This document shows positions 32,994-42,413 of a stretch of DNA of 64,000 nt, piece after piece; within the stretch, counting starts at the first letter, position 1; every line of letters starts with the position of its first letter. The notes beneath the pieces are model-generated. The model did no database searches. It was not told where the DNA came from and worked only from the letters and a program-made list of their open reading frames with translations. This DNA is from Akkermansiaceae bacterium. Its GTDB lineage: Bacteria > Verrucomicrobiota > Verrucomicrobiia > Verrucomicrobiales > Akkermansiaceae. The stretch lies in contig JALZUC010000021.1 in NCBI GenBank assembly GCA_023301765.1, positions 62,001 to 126,000 of the forward strand, in the 5' to 3' direction. The position numbers and the translations under genes are program-made.

Positions 32994-35135
32994 ATGGGCA
33001 TTAAAAGACAGATCCTAGGCAAAGAAAATATACCCAGTGACGGGGTTCTGGTCATTCCCGGCCGGCTGGATTTCTCTGAAATGCTTCACCTTGAAAAAGC
33101 TTTTGCAGGGCGAAACATCACCTGGCTTTGTGAGGAAAACGTTACCCTAAATGACACTGTAAAAAAATTCCTTGAGCGAAGTAATGTCACCGCCGTTAGC
33201 TTCTCTGTTGATGATACAGCGCCTATAGAAATAGGGAAAAAGCTTACCGGAAAGTTAGCTCACGGCGGACTGCTAGTTTTTATCTGCGGCTGTGTCTGCT
33301 CCACCCGAGGCGATAACTGCCATATCCCAGCAGATAACCTCAAGCAACTCTGTGCACTCGGCCTCCCCATTCTCCCCATCTCTGTAACTCATCCCAAAGA
33401 TATATCTTCTGCATCCGAAAACATCTCCAATCTACCTGATACGGTATTTTCAATTGCTCCACTCATTCTGGCCAAAGATGCATCAGTAGCTGCATGGAGG
33501 CAGGCACTACTGCTCGCTGAGGAATTCGCCTTTTCTCAACGGAGTTTTTTAAATGGTTCATTACCCATCACCCTCCTAACAGGGCTTAAAAAGTATGGCA
33601 GCTCCACCAAACTCTATGATGGGACAGATGACTCCGAACTTGGCTTTGATAAAATCCTCGCCACAGCAATCACATTTGCCGAAGAGCTAAAACGAGAAAC
33701 AAAGAAAAAACGTGTAGGCATCATACTCCCTCCCGGTAAAGGCGGGATGATAGCAAACCTCGCCGTTCTATTTGCGGGGAAAGTCCCTGTAAACATTAAC
33801 TTTACCGCCAGTCATGACTCCATAGGCTCGGCTATCAAGCAAGCTAATCTAGATAAATTTATTACAGCAACCCCTTTTTTACTGAAGGTTCCATCATACC
33901 CATGGCCACCTAAAAAAGATCTCATCTTCATTGAGCGCAGGCTACCCAAATTAAAGAAAAAAATCATTCGTTGGCTTATTCTTACAAAAACACTACCTGT
34001 CTACGCCATTACGAAAATGCTTGGACTGGACAACTCCTCGGGGGATGATGAAGCGGTTCTTTTATTTACCTCTGGTTCATCTGGAGAACCTAAGGGCGTC
34101 CCTCTTTCCCACAAGAATGTGCTCGCTAATGTCTGCCAGTTTGGCAGCCGTATAAACCTAGATCATCATGACAAGGTTCTGGGATGCTTACCGCTCTTTC
34201 ACTCCTTTGGTAGCACAGTTACTCTCTGGTATCCATGTATAGAAGGTATCAATCTAGTTACCTATCCAAGCCCGTTAGAAAGCAAACGCCTAGCTGAGCT
34301 TGTGGAAATGCACCAAGTCAACATGCTACTTGCTACACCCACATTCCTCCGTGGATACATGCGCAGGGTAAAACCAGAGCAGCTAAGATCTCTCAACTAT
34401 GTCGTCACCGGTGCTGAAAAGCTACCACTCTCACTGGCCAAATCTTTTGAAGAAAAGTTTAACATCCGCCCGATGGAGGGCTACGGCCTAACAGAAACAT
34501 CCCCAGCCACTAACTTAAACCTTTCCACACCAGTTCCAGATGGAAGGAAGCCAGTAATCGGAGCGAACCGCTCTGGCTCCGTGGGGAAGTTCCTGCCAGG
34601 CATGGCAGTTAAAATTACTAATCCAGCAACTGGTGCTCCTTCACCTATAAATGTTCAAGGAACTATCTGGCTACGAGGTGCCAATATCTTTACCGGCTAT
34701 CTTAACAATAAGCAAAAAACGGACGAAGTCATTAAAGACGGCTGGTTTAACACCGGTGATATCGGCAGAATAGATGATGATGGCTTCCTCTATATTGAGG
34801 GGCGCCTATCACGTTTTTCAAAGATCGCAGGGGAGATGGTTCCTCATGAAGCTGTAGAAGCTGCAGTCACCAAAGCCTTAGATCTGGACGCTGAAACTGA
34901 GCGTAAAATAGCCGTGGTAGGAATCCCTGATAAACAAAAAGGAGAAGCCATAGCACTACTCACTACTATCTGTGGGGAGGCCCTCGAACAAGAGTGCATC
35001 GATCTCCGATACAAGCTCATGGACAAAGGGCTACCCAGCCTGTGGTGCCCTAAGCGATTTATCCCCGTAGATACCATCCCCATTCTCGCCTCCGGCAAGC
35101 TAGACATAAAAGCCTGCCAGCAACTTGCAGAATAA
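32994..35135 (+). CDS. Aas-like AMP-binding acyl-CoA/ACP synthetase with degenerate acyltransferase domain
   Basis: The 713-residue protein resembles Aas, a fusion of a lysophospholipid acyltransferase and an acyl-ACP synthetase. The C-terminal part (about 340-713) is a full adenylating domain, with the P-loop-like LLFTSGSSGEPKGVPLSHKN, YGLTETSP and the WFNTGDIG motif. The N-terminal 200 residues look like a shortened acyltransferase domain. The catalytic HxxxxD is replaced by RLDFSE (in VIPGRLDFSEM), so that half is probably inactive. The protein could activate fatty acids without acylating lysolipids. No lipid gene is beside it; the following gene is an L,D-transpeptidase. Confidence 0.8.
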   Translation: MGIKRQILGKENIPSDGVLVIPGRLDFSEMLHLEKAFAGRNITWLCEENVTLNDTVKKFLERSNVTAVSFSVDDTAPIEIGKKLTGKLAHGGLLVFICGCVCSTRGDNCHIPADNLKQLCALGLPILPISVTHPKDISSASENISNLPDTVFSIAPLILAKDASVAAWRQALLLAEEFAFSQRSFLNGSLPITLLTGLKKYGSSTKLYDGTDDSELGFDKILATAITFAEELKRETKKKRVGIILPPGKGGMIANLAVLFAGKVPVNINFTASHDSIGSAIKQANLDKFITATPFLLKVPSYPWPPKKDLIFIERRLPKLKKKIIRWLILTKTLPVYAITKMLGLDNSSGDDEAVLLFTSGSSGEPKGVPLSHKNVLANVCQFGSRINLDHHDKVLGCLPLFHSFGSTVTLWYPCIEGINLVTYPSPLESKRLAELVEMHQVNMLLATPTFLRGYMRRVKPEQLRSLNYVVTGAEKLPLSLAKSFEEKFNIRPMEGYGLTETSPATNLNLSTPVPDGRKPVIGANRSGSVGKFLPGMAVKITNPATGAPSPINVQGTIWLRGANIFTGYLNNKQKTDEVIKDGWFNTGDIGRIDDDGFLYIEGRLSRFSKIAGEMVPHEAVEAAVTKALDLDAETERKIAVVGIPDKQKGEAIALLTTICGEALEQECIDLRYKLMDKGLPSLWCPKRFIPVDTIPILASGKLDIKACQQLAE

Positions 35136-35183
35136 AACCACCTATCCAAACTGATCTACCTGTCTAATAGACCTTTTGTTACT

Positions 35184-35909
35184 ATGAAGTCTCTACTGAT
35201 TCTGTTCATCACAGCCATTACCCTACCCGCTCAGGTTCCGCAAAGTAGCACACAAGCTATTGTAGGTGTTACTAGTGGTTGGAACTCCTCTTATGTAACA
35301 CTCCACCTCTACGAGAAAAAGGGCCCGACATGGCAGCTAGTAGGCACTCCATGGAAAGGCAGACTTGGAAAAAACGGGCTCGCATGGGGGCGCGGCCTTC
35401 ACCCACAGATATCATCCAGCACAGTCAAAAAGGAAGGTGATAAACGCGCGCCAGCAGGCATTTTCAAAATAGGTAATGCTTATGGCTACGCCCCTCAGAT
35501 TCAAAAAAACACTCACCTCTCATACCACCAAATCACAGCAAAAGACCTCTGGGTAGAGGACACCAAGTCACCGTACTACAATAAACATCTCCTCCTACCT
35601 CATACCCCAAAGACAACTTGGGAAAAACAAGCACAAATGAGACAGGGTGACTACGCCCACGCGCTGAAACTCTACATCGCACACAATGACGCCATCATGG
35701 GGGGCAAGCCTATCCCCGGACTAGGTTCTGCTATCTTCTTTCACATCTGGCGCAACGGTGGGAGCAAATCCACTGCGGGCTGTACCACCATGGAAAAAGA
35801 AAAACTCAGCCACATGATCTCCCTCATTGACCCTAAAAAGCAGCCTGTCTACATCCTCTTACCACAGAGTGAATATGTTAGACTTCGCAGTAACTGGCAG
35901 CTACCCTAA
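35184..35909 (+). CDS. Secreted L,D-transpeptidase (YkuD-type)
   Basis: The 241-residue protein has a short signal (MKSLLILFITAITLPAQ) and a YkuD-type catalytic region. The catalytic motif is HIWRNGGSKSTAGC (H187 to C200), which provides the histidine, the glycine-serine pair and the nucleophilic cysteine. Such enzymes cross-link peptidoglycan or attach proteins to it in the periplasm; some relatives are carboxypeptidases or amidase-like. The protein lacks an LysM or other binding domain. Its end overlaps, on another frame, the upstream extension of the next gene, but the chosen start of that gene lies 20 bp later. Confidence 0.88.
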   Translation: MKSLLILFITAITLPAQVPQSSTQAIVGVTSGWNSSYVTLHLYEKKGPTWQLVGTPWKGRLGKNGLAWGRGLHPQISSSTVKKEGDKRAPAGIFKIGNAYGYAPQIQKNTHLSYHQITAKDLWVEDTKSPYYNKHLLLPHTPKTTWEKQAQMRQGDYAHALKLYIAHNDAIMGGKPIPGLGSAIFFHIWRNGGSKSTAGCTTMEKEKLSHMISLIDPKKQPVYILLPQSEYVRLRSNWQLP

Positions 35910-35928
35910 GCTACCCACACATAGAACT

Positions 35929-36861
35929 ATGCTTTCCTTCTCAACTTGCTGGAACAATGCCCGTCACCCCGAGGGGGAGGACATCATCGATGAAATACTC
36001 AAACTAGGCTTTGATAACATTGAGCTCAGCCACGGTATGACTATCAGTAAATTACCTGGTATTCAAAAGGCATATCGCGCAGGTAAATTCAGCTGTTCAG
36101 GAGTTCATAACTACTTTCCATCTCCAGTGGAAGTAATGATTGATGCGCCAGATGCCTATGAATTCAGCTCTCACCGGCCATATGATCGGCAGCGCGCTAT
36201 GGACATGACGCTTAAAACACTAGAACTAGCAGCAGAGTTTAAGGCTAAATACGTTGTGATGCACATGGGCTCTGTGCCCATGCCCTCTAAGAAATGGACC
36301 AAACGCATCACCACTATGGTAAAGCAGGGCCAGCAGCTATCACCAGAGTTTACCAAGGCCAAACTTGATTTTGTAAAAAAGCGCGAAAAAATAGCACCTC
36401 TCTACTATCAAAGAGCCATAGAGGCACTAGAACAGCTATCAGAAAAAGCAGCTGAGCTTAAAATCCCGCTCGCTATCGAGTCTCGCAGCCGCTTTGAAGA
36501 TGTCCCCAGTGAAAGGGAAATGGTGACACTTCAAGAACACTTTAAAGACAACCCGTGGATAGGCTATTGGCATGACTTTGGCCACGTTCAGCTAAAACAC
36601 AATCTGGGACTCTTAAACCATGATCAATGGTTAGCCAAAATGGCACCTTATATAATAGGCTGCCACGTCCATGACGTACAATGGCCAGCACGAGACCACC
36701 GTGTACCACTCACCGGCGAGCTAGACTTCAAAAAGCTCCTCCGCCATATTGACCCCAAAAAACCTTTTGTCTGGGAGCTATCCCCAACGCGTAAAACCCA
36801 ACAAATCAAAGAGGCCCTGACAGTCTGGAAGGCTACATTCCCTGAAACTTTAGAAAGTTAG
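35929..36861 (+). CDS. Sugar phosphate isomerase/epimerase-like TIM-barrel protein
   Basis: With the ATG at 35929 the protein has 310 residues and an AP-endonuclease-2/xylose-isomerase-like TIM barrel. It begins with SFSTCWNNARH, then has DEILKLGFDNIELSHG, YVVMHMGSVPMPSK, LAIESRSR, IGYWHDFGHVQ and VHDVQWPARDH, where the acidic and histidine residues would bind a divalent metal. Upstream in-frame starts at 35827 and 35878 lie within the preceding gene and are unlikely. The substrate cannot be named. It shares a 3' boundary (TAG/ATG spaced by 2 bp) with the HupE-like gene, so the two may be one operon. Confidence 0.82.
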   Translation: MLSFSTCWNNARHPEGEDIIDEILKLGFDNIELSHGMTISKLPGIQKAYRAGKFSCSGVHNYFPSPVEVMIDAPDAYEFSSHRPYDRQRAMDMTLKTLELAAEFKAKYVVMHMGSVPMPSKKWTKRITTMVKQGQQLSPEFTKAKLDFVKKREKIAPLYYQRAIEALEQLSEKAAELKIPLAIESRSRFEDVPSEREMVTLQEHFKDNPWIGYWHDFGHVQLKHNLGLLNHDQWLAKMAPYIIGCHVHDVQWPARDHRVPLTGELDFKKLLRHIDPKKPFVWELSPTRKTQQIKEALTVWKATFPETLES

Positions 36862-36863
36862 TG

Positions 36864-37991
36864 ATGACGAGAATCATACTCAGCATTACACTAATCAGTA
36901 TAATAGCTACAAGCTCTGTTAAAAGTCACGTAGTTGAGCAGCTATTTCTCTCCTTAGAAAAAGCCGATAGCACACTCGAACTTGATGTCACTTTTGACGC
37001 TGCCTACGCCCTTCCGGAGCTGCGTAATGACCCTAACTCTACACAACCAAAACGAGCATGGCTACTGAGCCGCAGTAAACTACAGCATGAAAACCTACGA
37101 CAAGGTGCAGAACGCTACATACGAGAGTCTATTCAATTTAACTTCGAGGGTAGTAATATCCCCTATCAAGTCAGCTTCCCTGACTACCTCACCACTCCAC
37201 CAAGCTTCCCCTCCTTACTCAATGAGGGTGCATACTTTACAATGCGTATTACTGGTGAATTACCTGAGGATATACCCGGTGAAATAACCGCCACTATCCT
37301 CGCCGGAGACAGACCCGATTTCATCATTGCAGTGCGGCAAGCTGATAGGACAAACCACATAGTCCTTGAGCCAGAAACCTCGGCCACACTTTACTCCATA
37401 AGTTTATCAGGTGAAGTTAAAACCTCAGAACCATCTCTGGTAAATATATTTTGGCTAGGCTTTAGACACGTGATTCCTGACGGATTAGATCACGTTCTCT
37501 TCATCCTCGGCCTCTTTTTAATGGTCAGAAAATGGCAATCAATCATAAGCCAATCACTGGTCTTCACCCTAGCTCACAGCATCAGCTTAGGCCTAGCGGT
37601 ATCTGGACTGATAAACATTCAGCAATGGTCCGGCTCATGGCTTATAGAGCCCCTCATCGCTCTGAGCCTTACTGCAATTGCAGTGGAAAACATCCTACTT
37701 AAAAATACTGGGAAAAGACGTATGATTACCGTGTTTATTTTTGGTATTATTCACGGCCTCGGCTTTGCTGGTAGCCTTAGCTCAGTCCTTCACAAGGATA
37801 CAAACTGGGTTATCACTCTAGCCACAGCAAATATAGGTGTGGAAGTAGCGCAGCTTGCGCTACTCACTTTAGCCTGGGGCCTAACTCTCAAATGGTGGGA
37901 AACTAAAATCTATACATATTTCCGTATCCTAGCATCTATCCTCATTGCTGCCACCGGCCTTTGGTGGACTATTAATCGACTTTTTACTTAA
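36864..37991 (+). CDS. HupE/UreJ-like membrane protein with N-terminal periplasmic domain
   Basis: This 375-residue protein has a signal-like N-terminus, a periplasmic beta-rich domain of about 180 residues and a C-terminal membrane domain of the HupE/UreJ_2 type. The membrane part has conserved histidines: GFRHVIPDGLDHVLFILG, LAHSISLGLAV and GIIHGLGFAG. These are suited to transporting a metal such as nickel or copper. About six helices are visible. The ATG at 36864 was chosen over a GTG at 36861 that overlaps the preceding stop. It converges with the next gene, overlapping by 8 bp. No hydrogenase or urease genes are in the window. Confidence 0.85.
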   Translation: MTRIILSITLISIIATSSVKSHVVEQLFLSLEKADSTLELDVTFDAAYALPELRNDPNSTQPKRAWLLSRSKLQHENLRQGAERYIRESIQFNFEGSNIPYQVSFPDYLTTPPSFPSLLNEGAYFTMRITGELPEDIPGEITATILAGDRPDFIIAVRQADRTNHIVLEPETSATLYSISLSGEVKTSEPSLVNIFWLGFRHVIPDGLDHVLFILGLFLMVRKWQSIISQSLVFTLAHSISLGLAVSGLINIQQWSGSWLIEPLIALSLTAIAVENILLKNTGKRRMITVFIFGIIHGLGFAGSLSSVLHKDTNWVITLATANIGVEVAQLALLTLAWGLTLKWWETKIYTYFRILASILIAATGLWWTINRLFT

Positions 37992-39195
37992 AGCTGATTT
38001 TCACCCCTCTTGATCGCCAAGCTTTAGAGATATCAGACTCCATCTCATCCCATGACCGACCATTTAACAGTAAGTTTAAAGCCTCCTCACCACTCTGCCC
38101 ACTTTTTAAGGCTTTTAAGAACGCGTTAATGTTAGATCTGTCATCCTCCATGTGGAAAAAGTAATTAGTGATCAGCAGACCGAGTCCATAATTAAAGTTC
38201 GCGTTAGAAGTAAACTGCGAATACGGCTGCAGCATATAGCCCTTGAGGTCAGGAGCTTGGATATCCTCTCCCAGCGCGCGTCCACCAAGGCCTTTTTTAC
38301 CAAACCCAGTGGCATAATCCTTGATAGCAGATAAGTTAGATCGCACCATATACTTACCTGAGCGGTATGGAGTCACTGCCACGTACTCTGCCAGCCCCTC
38401 AGAGAACCACCCTCTGGCCCCTGGTTTGTAGTATTCACCATCCGTAAGCTGGTGAGCCAGCTCATGAGGCAGTACCTTATTCTGCCCCTTGTAATCATAC
38501 ATATAACTACTACCCACTTTTTTAAGCCCCAGGCTTACAAGCGGTACCATGACTATATCCCCACCTTTTCTACCAGACATAAATACACCTGCAGATGATG
38601 GAGGCCCACCGTTTTTTATATAATCCTCTTTATGTTCAAAAAGTAAAATTCGGTTCCTAAACTCAGCTCCAGGCACATGCGCCTTCATTGTGGCAATAGG
38701 AAGAAGTCTGCAGTATTCACGTGTTGCCTCAAAAAGCACTGCAAACTTTTTCACCACATTTTTAGAGAGCCCCACATCACAAATAAATTCATAATTGGGA
38801 CTGTGGTATATAAATTTCCCTTCGTTTTCGCCCTGTTCCACAATTTCAATCTCAATACCAAGGTCGCTATTAATCAGTTTTGGCCAGTCTGCATCAAAGT
38901 TCATCTCAGCCTCAGCCTTAGCCTTACCAGAGGCACTACCCTCCTTAATATTACCGCTTGATTTTTTATTTGTTTTCCATTCTTCAATATACTCTTGATC
39001 CCCAACTGAGAGCGTAGCCATAGCTATTTCATATGACTTACCTGTCTTATCTAACTTTAGGGTTACCCTGTCACCGCTAGAGGACATCACCTCAGCCTCT
39101 ATTTTCCGCCCTTTTACATCTTCAAATGTGCGGGCTGATAATAAAGTAGTGGTCAGAAATAAATAGAAAAAAGAGCGGTATAAAGACAGTTTCAT
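37984..39195 (-). CDS. Secreted SHD1-domain HExxH metallopeptidase-like protein
   Basis: The 403-residue protein has a signal peptide (about 1-22, ...TTLLSARTF). An SHD1 (SLA1 homology domain 1)-like segment follows, with FEDVKGRKIEAEVMSSSGD and VTLKLDKTGK, typical of secreted Planctomycete and Verrucomicrobia proteins. The catalytic core contains VLPHELAHQLTDGE (HExxH) and GWFSEGLAEYV with the third zinc ligand. It is related in layout to the gene at 27254-28303, which lacks SHD1. The two suggest a small lineage-specific family of secreted peptidases. It faces the HupE-like gene with an 8-bp tail-to-tail overlap. Confidence 0.82.
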   Translation of the reverse strand: MKLSLYRSFFYLFLTTTLLSARTFEDVKGRKIEAEVMSSSGDRVTLKLDKTGKSYEIAMATLSVGDQEYIEEWKTNKKSSGNIKEGSASGKAKAEAEMNFDADWPKLINSDLGIEIEIVEQGENEGKFIYHSPNYEFICDVGLSKNVVKKFAVLFEATREYCRLLPIATMKAHVPGAEFRNRILLFEHKEDYIKNGGPPSSAGVFMSGRKGGDIVMVPLVSLGLKKVGSSYMYDYKGQNKVLPHELAHQLTDGEYYKPGARGWFSEGLAEYVAVTPYRSGKYMVRSNLSAIKDYATGFGKKGLGGRALGEDIQAPDLKGYMLQPYSQFTSNANFNYGLGLLITNYFFHMEDDRSNINAFLKALKSGQSGEEALNLLLNGRSWDEMESDISKAWRSRGVKISFK

Positions 39196-39668
39196 AATAT
39201 TTTGCTAAGTTTCATTAGACTATGCCTCTATGATTTATATAAAACAACTCTAAACCTCATTCTAACAAACCTAGGGCTCTAGACTTCATGCAGTAGGATC
39301 ATCATAAGCAAACTCTCTTACCTCAAATAGAATTAACCCCTGAGGCGGCTTTCTGGCTTTATGCCGATTCAGAACTCCGGAGGCTGCATTAGCAGGCTTT
39401 GGCATAGAGCATGGCAACCGAGTTCCAGACCTAAGACGAATTAAGCTCTAACTCAAATATGGAAATTGCGGACTATACACCTCGTTTCCTAAAAATAATT
39501 TAACAATTATCAAATTAAAAAACCACTGATTGAGAGATAAAAAATGAAACACTAAACATCTTTCAAAGTCTGTTTTTTTCATCAAAAAATCATCAAAAGG
39601 TCATCATATCTTCATAATAGCATGCCACATTGAGATCCTTCTCCCCTCTGCGGGTTAGACGCCATCTC
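39196..39668. other. Non-coding region of about 470 bp
   Basis: No protein-coding frame of convincing length is present. The stretch 39340-39450 is richer in G and C than its surroundings and can fold (CTGC/GCAG near 39384-39395 and ATGCC/GGCAT at 39361-39405), so a small RNA is conceivable. The rest is AT-rich and holds the divergent promoters for the peptidase gene and the membrane-protein pair. No tRNA features such as a GTTCGA loop were found. Confidence 0.4.
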
Positions 39669-40367
39669 ATGACCTCTTATTTCCTAACAACTAGTCTCCG
39701 CCTCTGCCGTGGTGATCGCTCACTGTTACAAGCGTGGCTTGAGCAACAGCTCCTGAGTTCTCTAACATTTTGTATTCCTATTACCCTTATCGGTTGCGGC
39801 ATATATGGTTTTACTATGGGGCTATGGCAGGGGCTGGAAATGGCAAGTTATGTAGGCCTTAAACTCCCTCTGGTAATCTTCGCCACCCTATTAATCAACG
39901 GCATGATCAACGGCATGCTGGCTGCGGTATTGGGTAGTGGCATTAGTTTCCGCCAGAGTGTGCAGTTTCTCCTCGCCGGCTTTTCACTCATGGCGATAAT
40001 CCTACTTTCACTCAGCCCGATCACCTTTATAATGGCTCTTCATGCACCTATGCCTGATGAGCCAGGGGCGCTGCAGTGGCATAGTTTAACGCTGCTGACA
40101 CACACTTTTATAATAGCCTACGCAGGTATTACATCTCACCGTTCTTTACTCCAACATGTGCGGGAGTTTGCCACTACTACAGGGCATGGCACACGAACGT
40201 TTTTAGCATGGCTCTTAGGAAATCTTTTTGTAGGAGCCCAGGTCTCTTGGATTATGCGACCATTTTTTGGTTCGCCAGGTTTAGAGGTTCAGTTCCTCCG
40301 AAATAACCCACTACAAGGGGACTTCTATCAAGCCGTCTGGAAAGCTCTCCAAAACATTTTATTCTAA
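39669..40367 (+). CDS. Polytopic membrane protein, first of a tandem related pair
   Basis: From the ATG at 39669 the protein has 232 residues and about five membrane helices, with no family I recognise. It begins MTSYFLTTSLRLCRGDR and has a glycine-rich pair of helices, then a conserved-looking end ...FLAWLLGNLFVGAQVSWIMRPFFG. The same layout (N-terminal charged part, GxxxxG helices, then W....QM....RPxxG) recurs in the next gene. Both probably derive from one duplication, despite low identity. A TTG at 39630 is an alternative start. Thirteen bases separate the two genes. Confidence 0.7.
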   Translation: MTSYFLTTSLRLCRGDRSLLQAWLEQQLLSSLTFCIPITLIGCGIYGFTMGLWQGLEMASYVGLKLPLVIFATLLINGMINGMLAAVLGSGISFRQSVQFLLAGFSLMAIILLSLSPITFIMALHAPMPDEPGALQWHSLTLLTHTFIIAYAGITSHRSLLQHVREFATTTGHGTRTFLAWLLGNLFVGAQVSWIMRPFFGSPGLEVQFLRNNPLQGDFYQAVWKALQNILF

Positions 40368-40380
40368 CAATACTAAAATA

Positions 40381-41220
40381 ATGAACGATACACCACTAGC
40401 AGAAACACCCAAACAAAACACCTCACCACCGCCATACAAAAGCCCCCTTTACAAGGACCCAGACTACTTACCCATTGAGGAAGCCGGTTTTTCACAAATA
40501 CTGAATCATCTACTAAAAAAACCACTTAGTGTAATTTACGAGATCAATCATGGCGAACGTAATCCTCTCTTAGCACTGCTGGCTATAACTTTAGTCTGCC
40601 TGAGTATCTTTGGCTTTGTATTAGGCATGTTTAGCGCTGGGGCTCAGCTCTGGGCGGCTCCCGCAAAGGTTGTGGGAGGGGTTCTCTTTAGCGGAGTTAT
40701 ATGTCTACCAAGCTTGTATATCTTTGGGGCATTAGGGGGCATGCAGGCTAAGATCCAGCAGATCATCGGCCTGATGCTTACATTTCTCTCTATTACAGCC
40801 TTACTCTTAGTAGGCTTTGCGCCAATTCTGTGGCTATTTTCTACATCAAGTAACTCCCTGGTATTCTTTGGGTTCCTCAGTATAGGCATATGGCTCATTT
40901 GCCTGATCTTTGGGCTTAGAGTCATCACCCGTGCCAGTAAAAGTATGGGCAGAGCTAAAGGCGGCCACCTCCATCTCTGGGCAATAATCTACATGTTAGT
41001 CACCGTCCAAATGACTACCACACTACGCCCTATTATTGGAGAATATGATCAGTTCATCAATCTTACTGAAAAGAAATTCTTTCTTGTCCACTGGGGTGAA
41101 ACACTTACCGGTAAAAACACCTCTGACCCACCAGTTAAAAAAAGTGATACACAAAAAAAGCCCCACAGCCATAGTGGCCAAAGCTCAGATGACGATACTA
41201 ACCCTTATCTTGATGAGTAA
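40381..41220 (+). CDS. Polytopic membrane protein, second of a tandem related pair
   Basis: This 279-residue protein has an N-terminal soluble segment of about 60 residues (Pro-rich, then AGFSQILNHLLKKPLSVIYEI), five or so membrane helices and a hydrophilic, histidine- and aspartate-rich tail. The helical part parallels the preceding gene: LLALLAITLVCLSIFGFVLG, LPSLYIFGALGG and YMLVTVQMTTTLRPIIG. It begins 13 bp after the first gene and so is co-transcribed. No function is assigned. The pair might form a heteromeric membrane complex. Confidence 0.72.
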   Translation: MNDTPLAETPKQNTSPPPYKSPLYKDPDYLPIEEAGFSQILNHLLKKPLSVIYEINHGERNPLLALLAITLVCLSIFGFVLGMFSAGAQLWAAPAKVVGGVLFSGVICLPSLYIFGALGGMQAKIQQIIGLMLTFLSITALLLVGFAPILWLFSTSSNSLVFFGFLSIGIWLICLIFGLRVITRASKSMGRAKGGHLHLWAIIYMLVTVQMTTTLRPIIGEYDQFINLTEKKFFLVHWGETLTGKNTSDPPVKKSDTQKKPHSHSGQSSDDDTNPYLDE

Positions 41221-41227
41221 CGTATTA

Positions 41228-42013
41228 CTAATCATTTAAAAAGCCTGTGAGTGGGCTAGTGGCCGATGCATGATCTACTACATCTGGTAAGCCCATCTCA
41301 TAAGCAGCTCGGCCGGACTCAACACCTAACTTAAACGCCTCGCCCATACGAACAGGGTCAGAGGCAATAGCCATAGCTGTATTTACCAGCACCGCATCAG
41401 CTCCTAACTCCATAGCCTCGGCAGCATGACTGGGAGCTCCAAGACCAGCGTCCACTACCACCGGCACGATAGCTTGATCCACAATGATACGAATTTGGTC
41501 ACGGGTAACCACCCCTTTATTAGACCCGATAGGTGCCCCCAGAGGCATGACTGCTGCAGTTCCCACTTCTTGTAAACGCTTAGCCAGCACTGGATCTGCA
41601 TTTATATATGGCAGGACAGTAAAGCCTTCTTTCACAAGAATCTCTGCTGCTTTGAGAGTTTCGATAGGGTCTGGTAATAGGTAAGTAGGGTCTGGGTGAA
41701 TCTCCAGCTTTACCCACTTAGGAAGCCCCGCAGTGACAGCTAATCTCGCTAGCCGCACCGCCTCATCCGCATCCATTGCTCCACTGGTATTTGGTAGCAA
41801 TAAATATTTCTCAGAGTCGATAAACTTAAGAATATCTGCCTGAGGGTCATTGCTCCCAGTCAGATCCGCCCGCCTTAACGCCACAGTTACTATCTCTGTT
41901 CCTGATGATGCCAAGGTCTGGGCCATAAGTTCGCCAGAGGCGAATTTCCCCGTACCTGCCATTAGTCTGGAGGAAAATTTACGATCAGCGATCTTTAGCG
42001 ATTGGTTCTTCAT
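41228..42013 (-). CDS. thiG: Thiazole synthase
   Basis: ThiG makes the thiazole phosphate moiety of thiamine from 1-deoxyxylulose 5-phosphate, a glycine- or tyrosine-derived imine and sulfur from ThiS thiocarboxylate. The 261-residue protein begins [19 protein letters not shown]. It contains the catalytic lysine in [18 protein letters not shown] and the phosphate-binding GAPIGSNKG and [21 protein letters not shown] split over two loops. No thiS, thiF, thiH or thiO genes lie next to it. I saw no TPP riboswitch in the 400 bp upstream. It converges on the membrane pair with 7 bp between them. Confidence 0.96.
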   Translation of the reverse strand: MKNQSLKIADRKFSSRLMAGTGKFASGELMAQTLASSGTEIVTVALRRADLTGSNDPQADILKFIDSEKYLLLPNTSGAMDADEAVRLARLAVTAGLPKWVKLEIHPDPTYLLPDPIETLKAAEILVKEGFTVLPYINADPVLAKRLQEVGTAAVMPLGAPIGSNKGVVTRDQIRIIVDQAIVPVVVDAGLGAPSHAAEAMELGADAVLVNTAMAIASDPVRMGEAFKLGVESGRAAYEMGLPDVVDHASATSPLTGFLND

Positions 42014-42413
42014 CTGGCTTTAGATTAGCGTGCTACTCCAGTCATGCAAGTGCAAGGAATGAACAAATTACGGCTTCATTGACCGATCTGAAGATCGCGC
42101 GCGCGCTGAATCTATGAACCTCGATCACACTTTATTTTAGCGCCAGCTGATAAATACCCATGGGTTTCCACTTCAGAGTGCTTACGCAAGCGTCTCTCTC
42201 ATGATAGCTTTAGTCACAATTATCAGTTCTATTATGTTCAGACATAGTGAAGCCTAACAAATTAGCCAACAGCTATTTGAACGATTCAAGGAGCATTCCC
42301 GTATAATTTCAGCCTCATCGAAATATCTTAAATTCCACTCTAAAAAAAACCAAGACGTCTCAACTTTTTCAGTTCACAAAGTTCTTTGAGCATAAAGAGA
42401 GTCAGCAGCTTAA
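42014..42413. other. Non-coding region of 400 bp
   Basis: The region holds the thiG promoter side. Its notable features are an inverted repeat CGATCTGAAGATCG (42084-42097) directly joined to an alternating CG tract (42096-42106), unusual in this AT-rich sequence. No coding frame, tRNA or TPP-riboswitch core was identified. Confidence 0.45.

Noticed and set aside
35827-35928. Upstream extension of the sugar-isomerase-like gene
   Set aside because: It overlaps the end of the L,D-transpeptidase gene and is not needed for the TIM-barrel start.
41484-42260. Possible TPP riboswitch upstream of thiG
   Set aside because: The conserved CTGAGA and ACCTGAT core segments were not found on the relevant strand.
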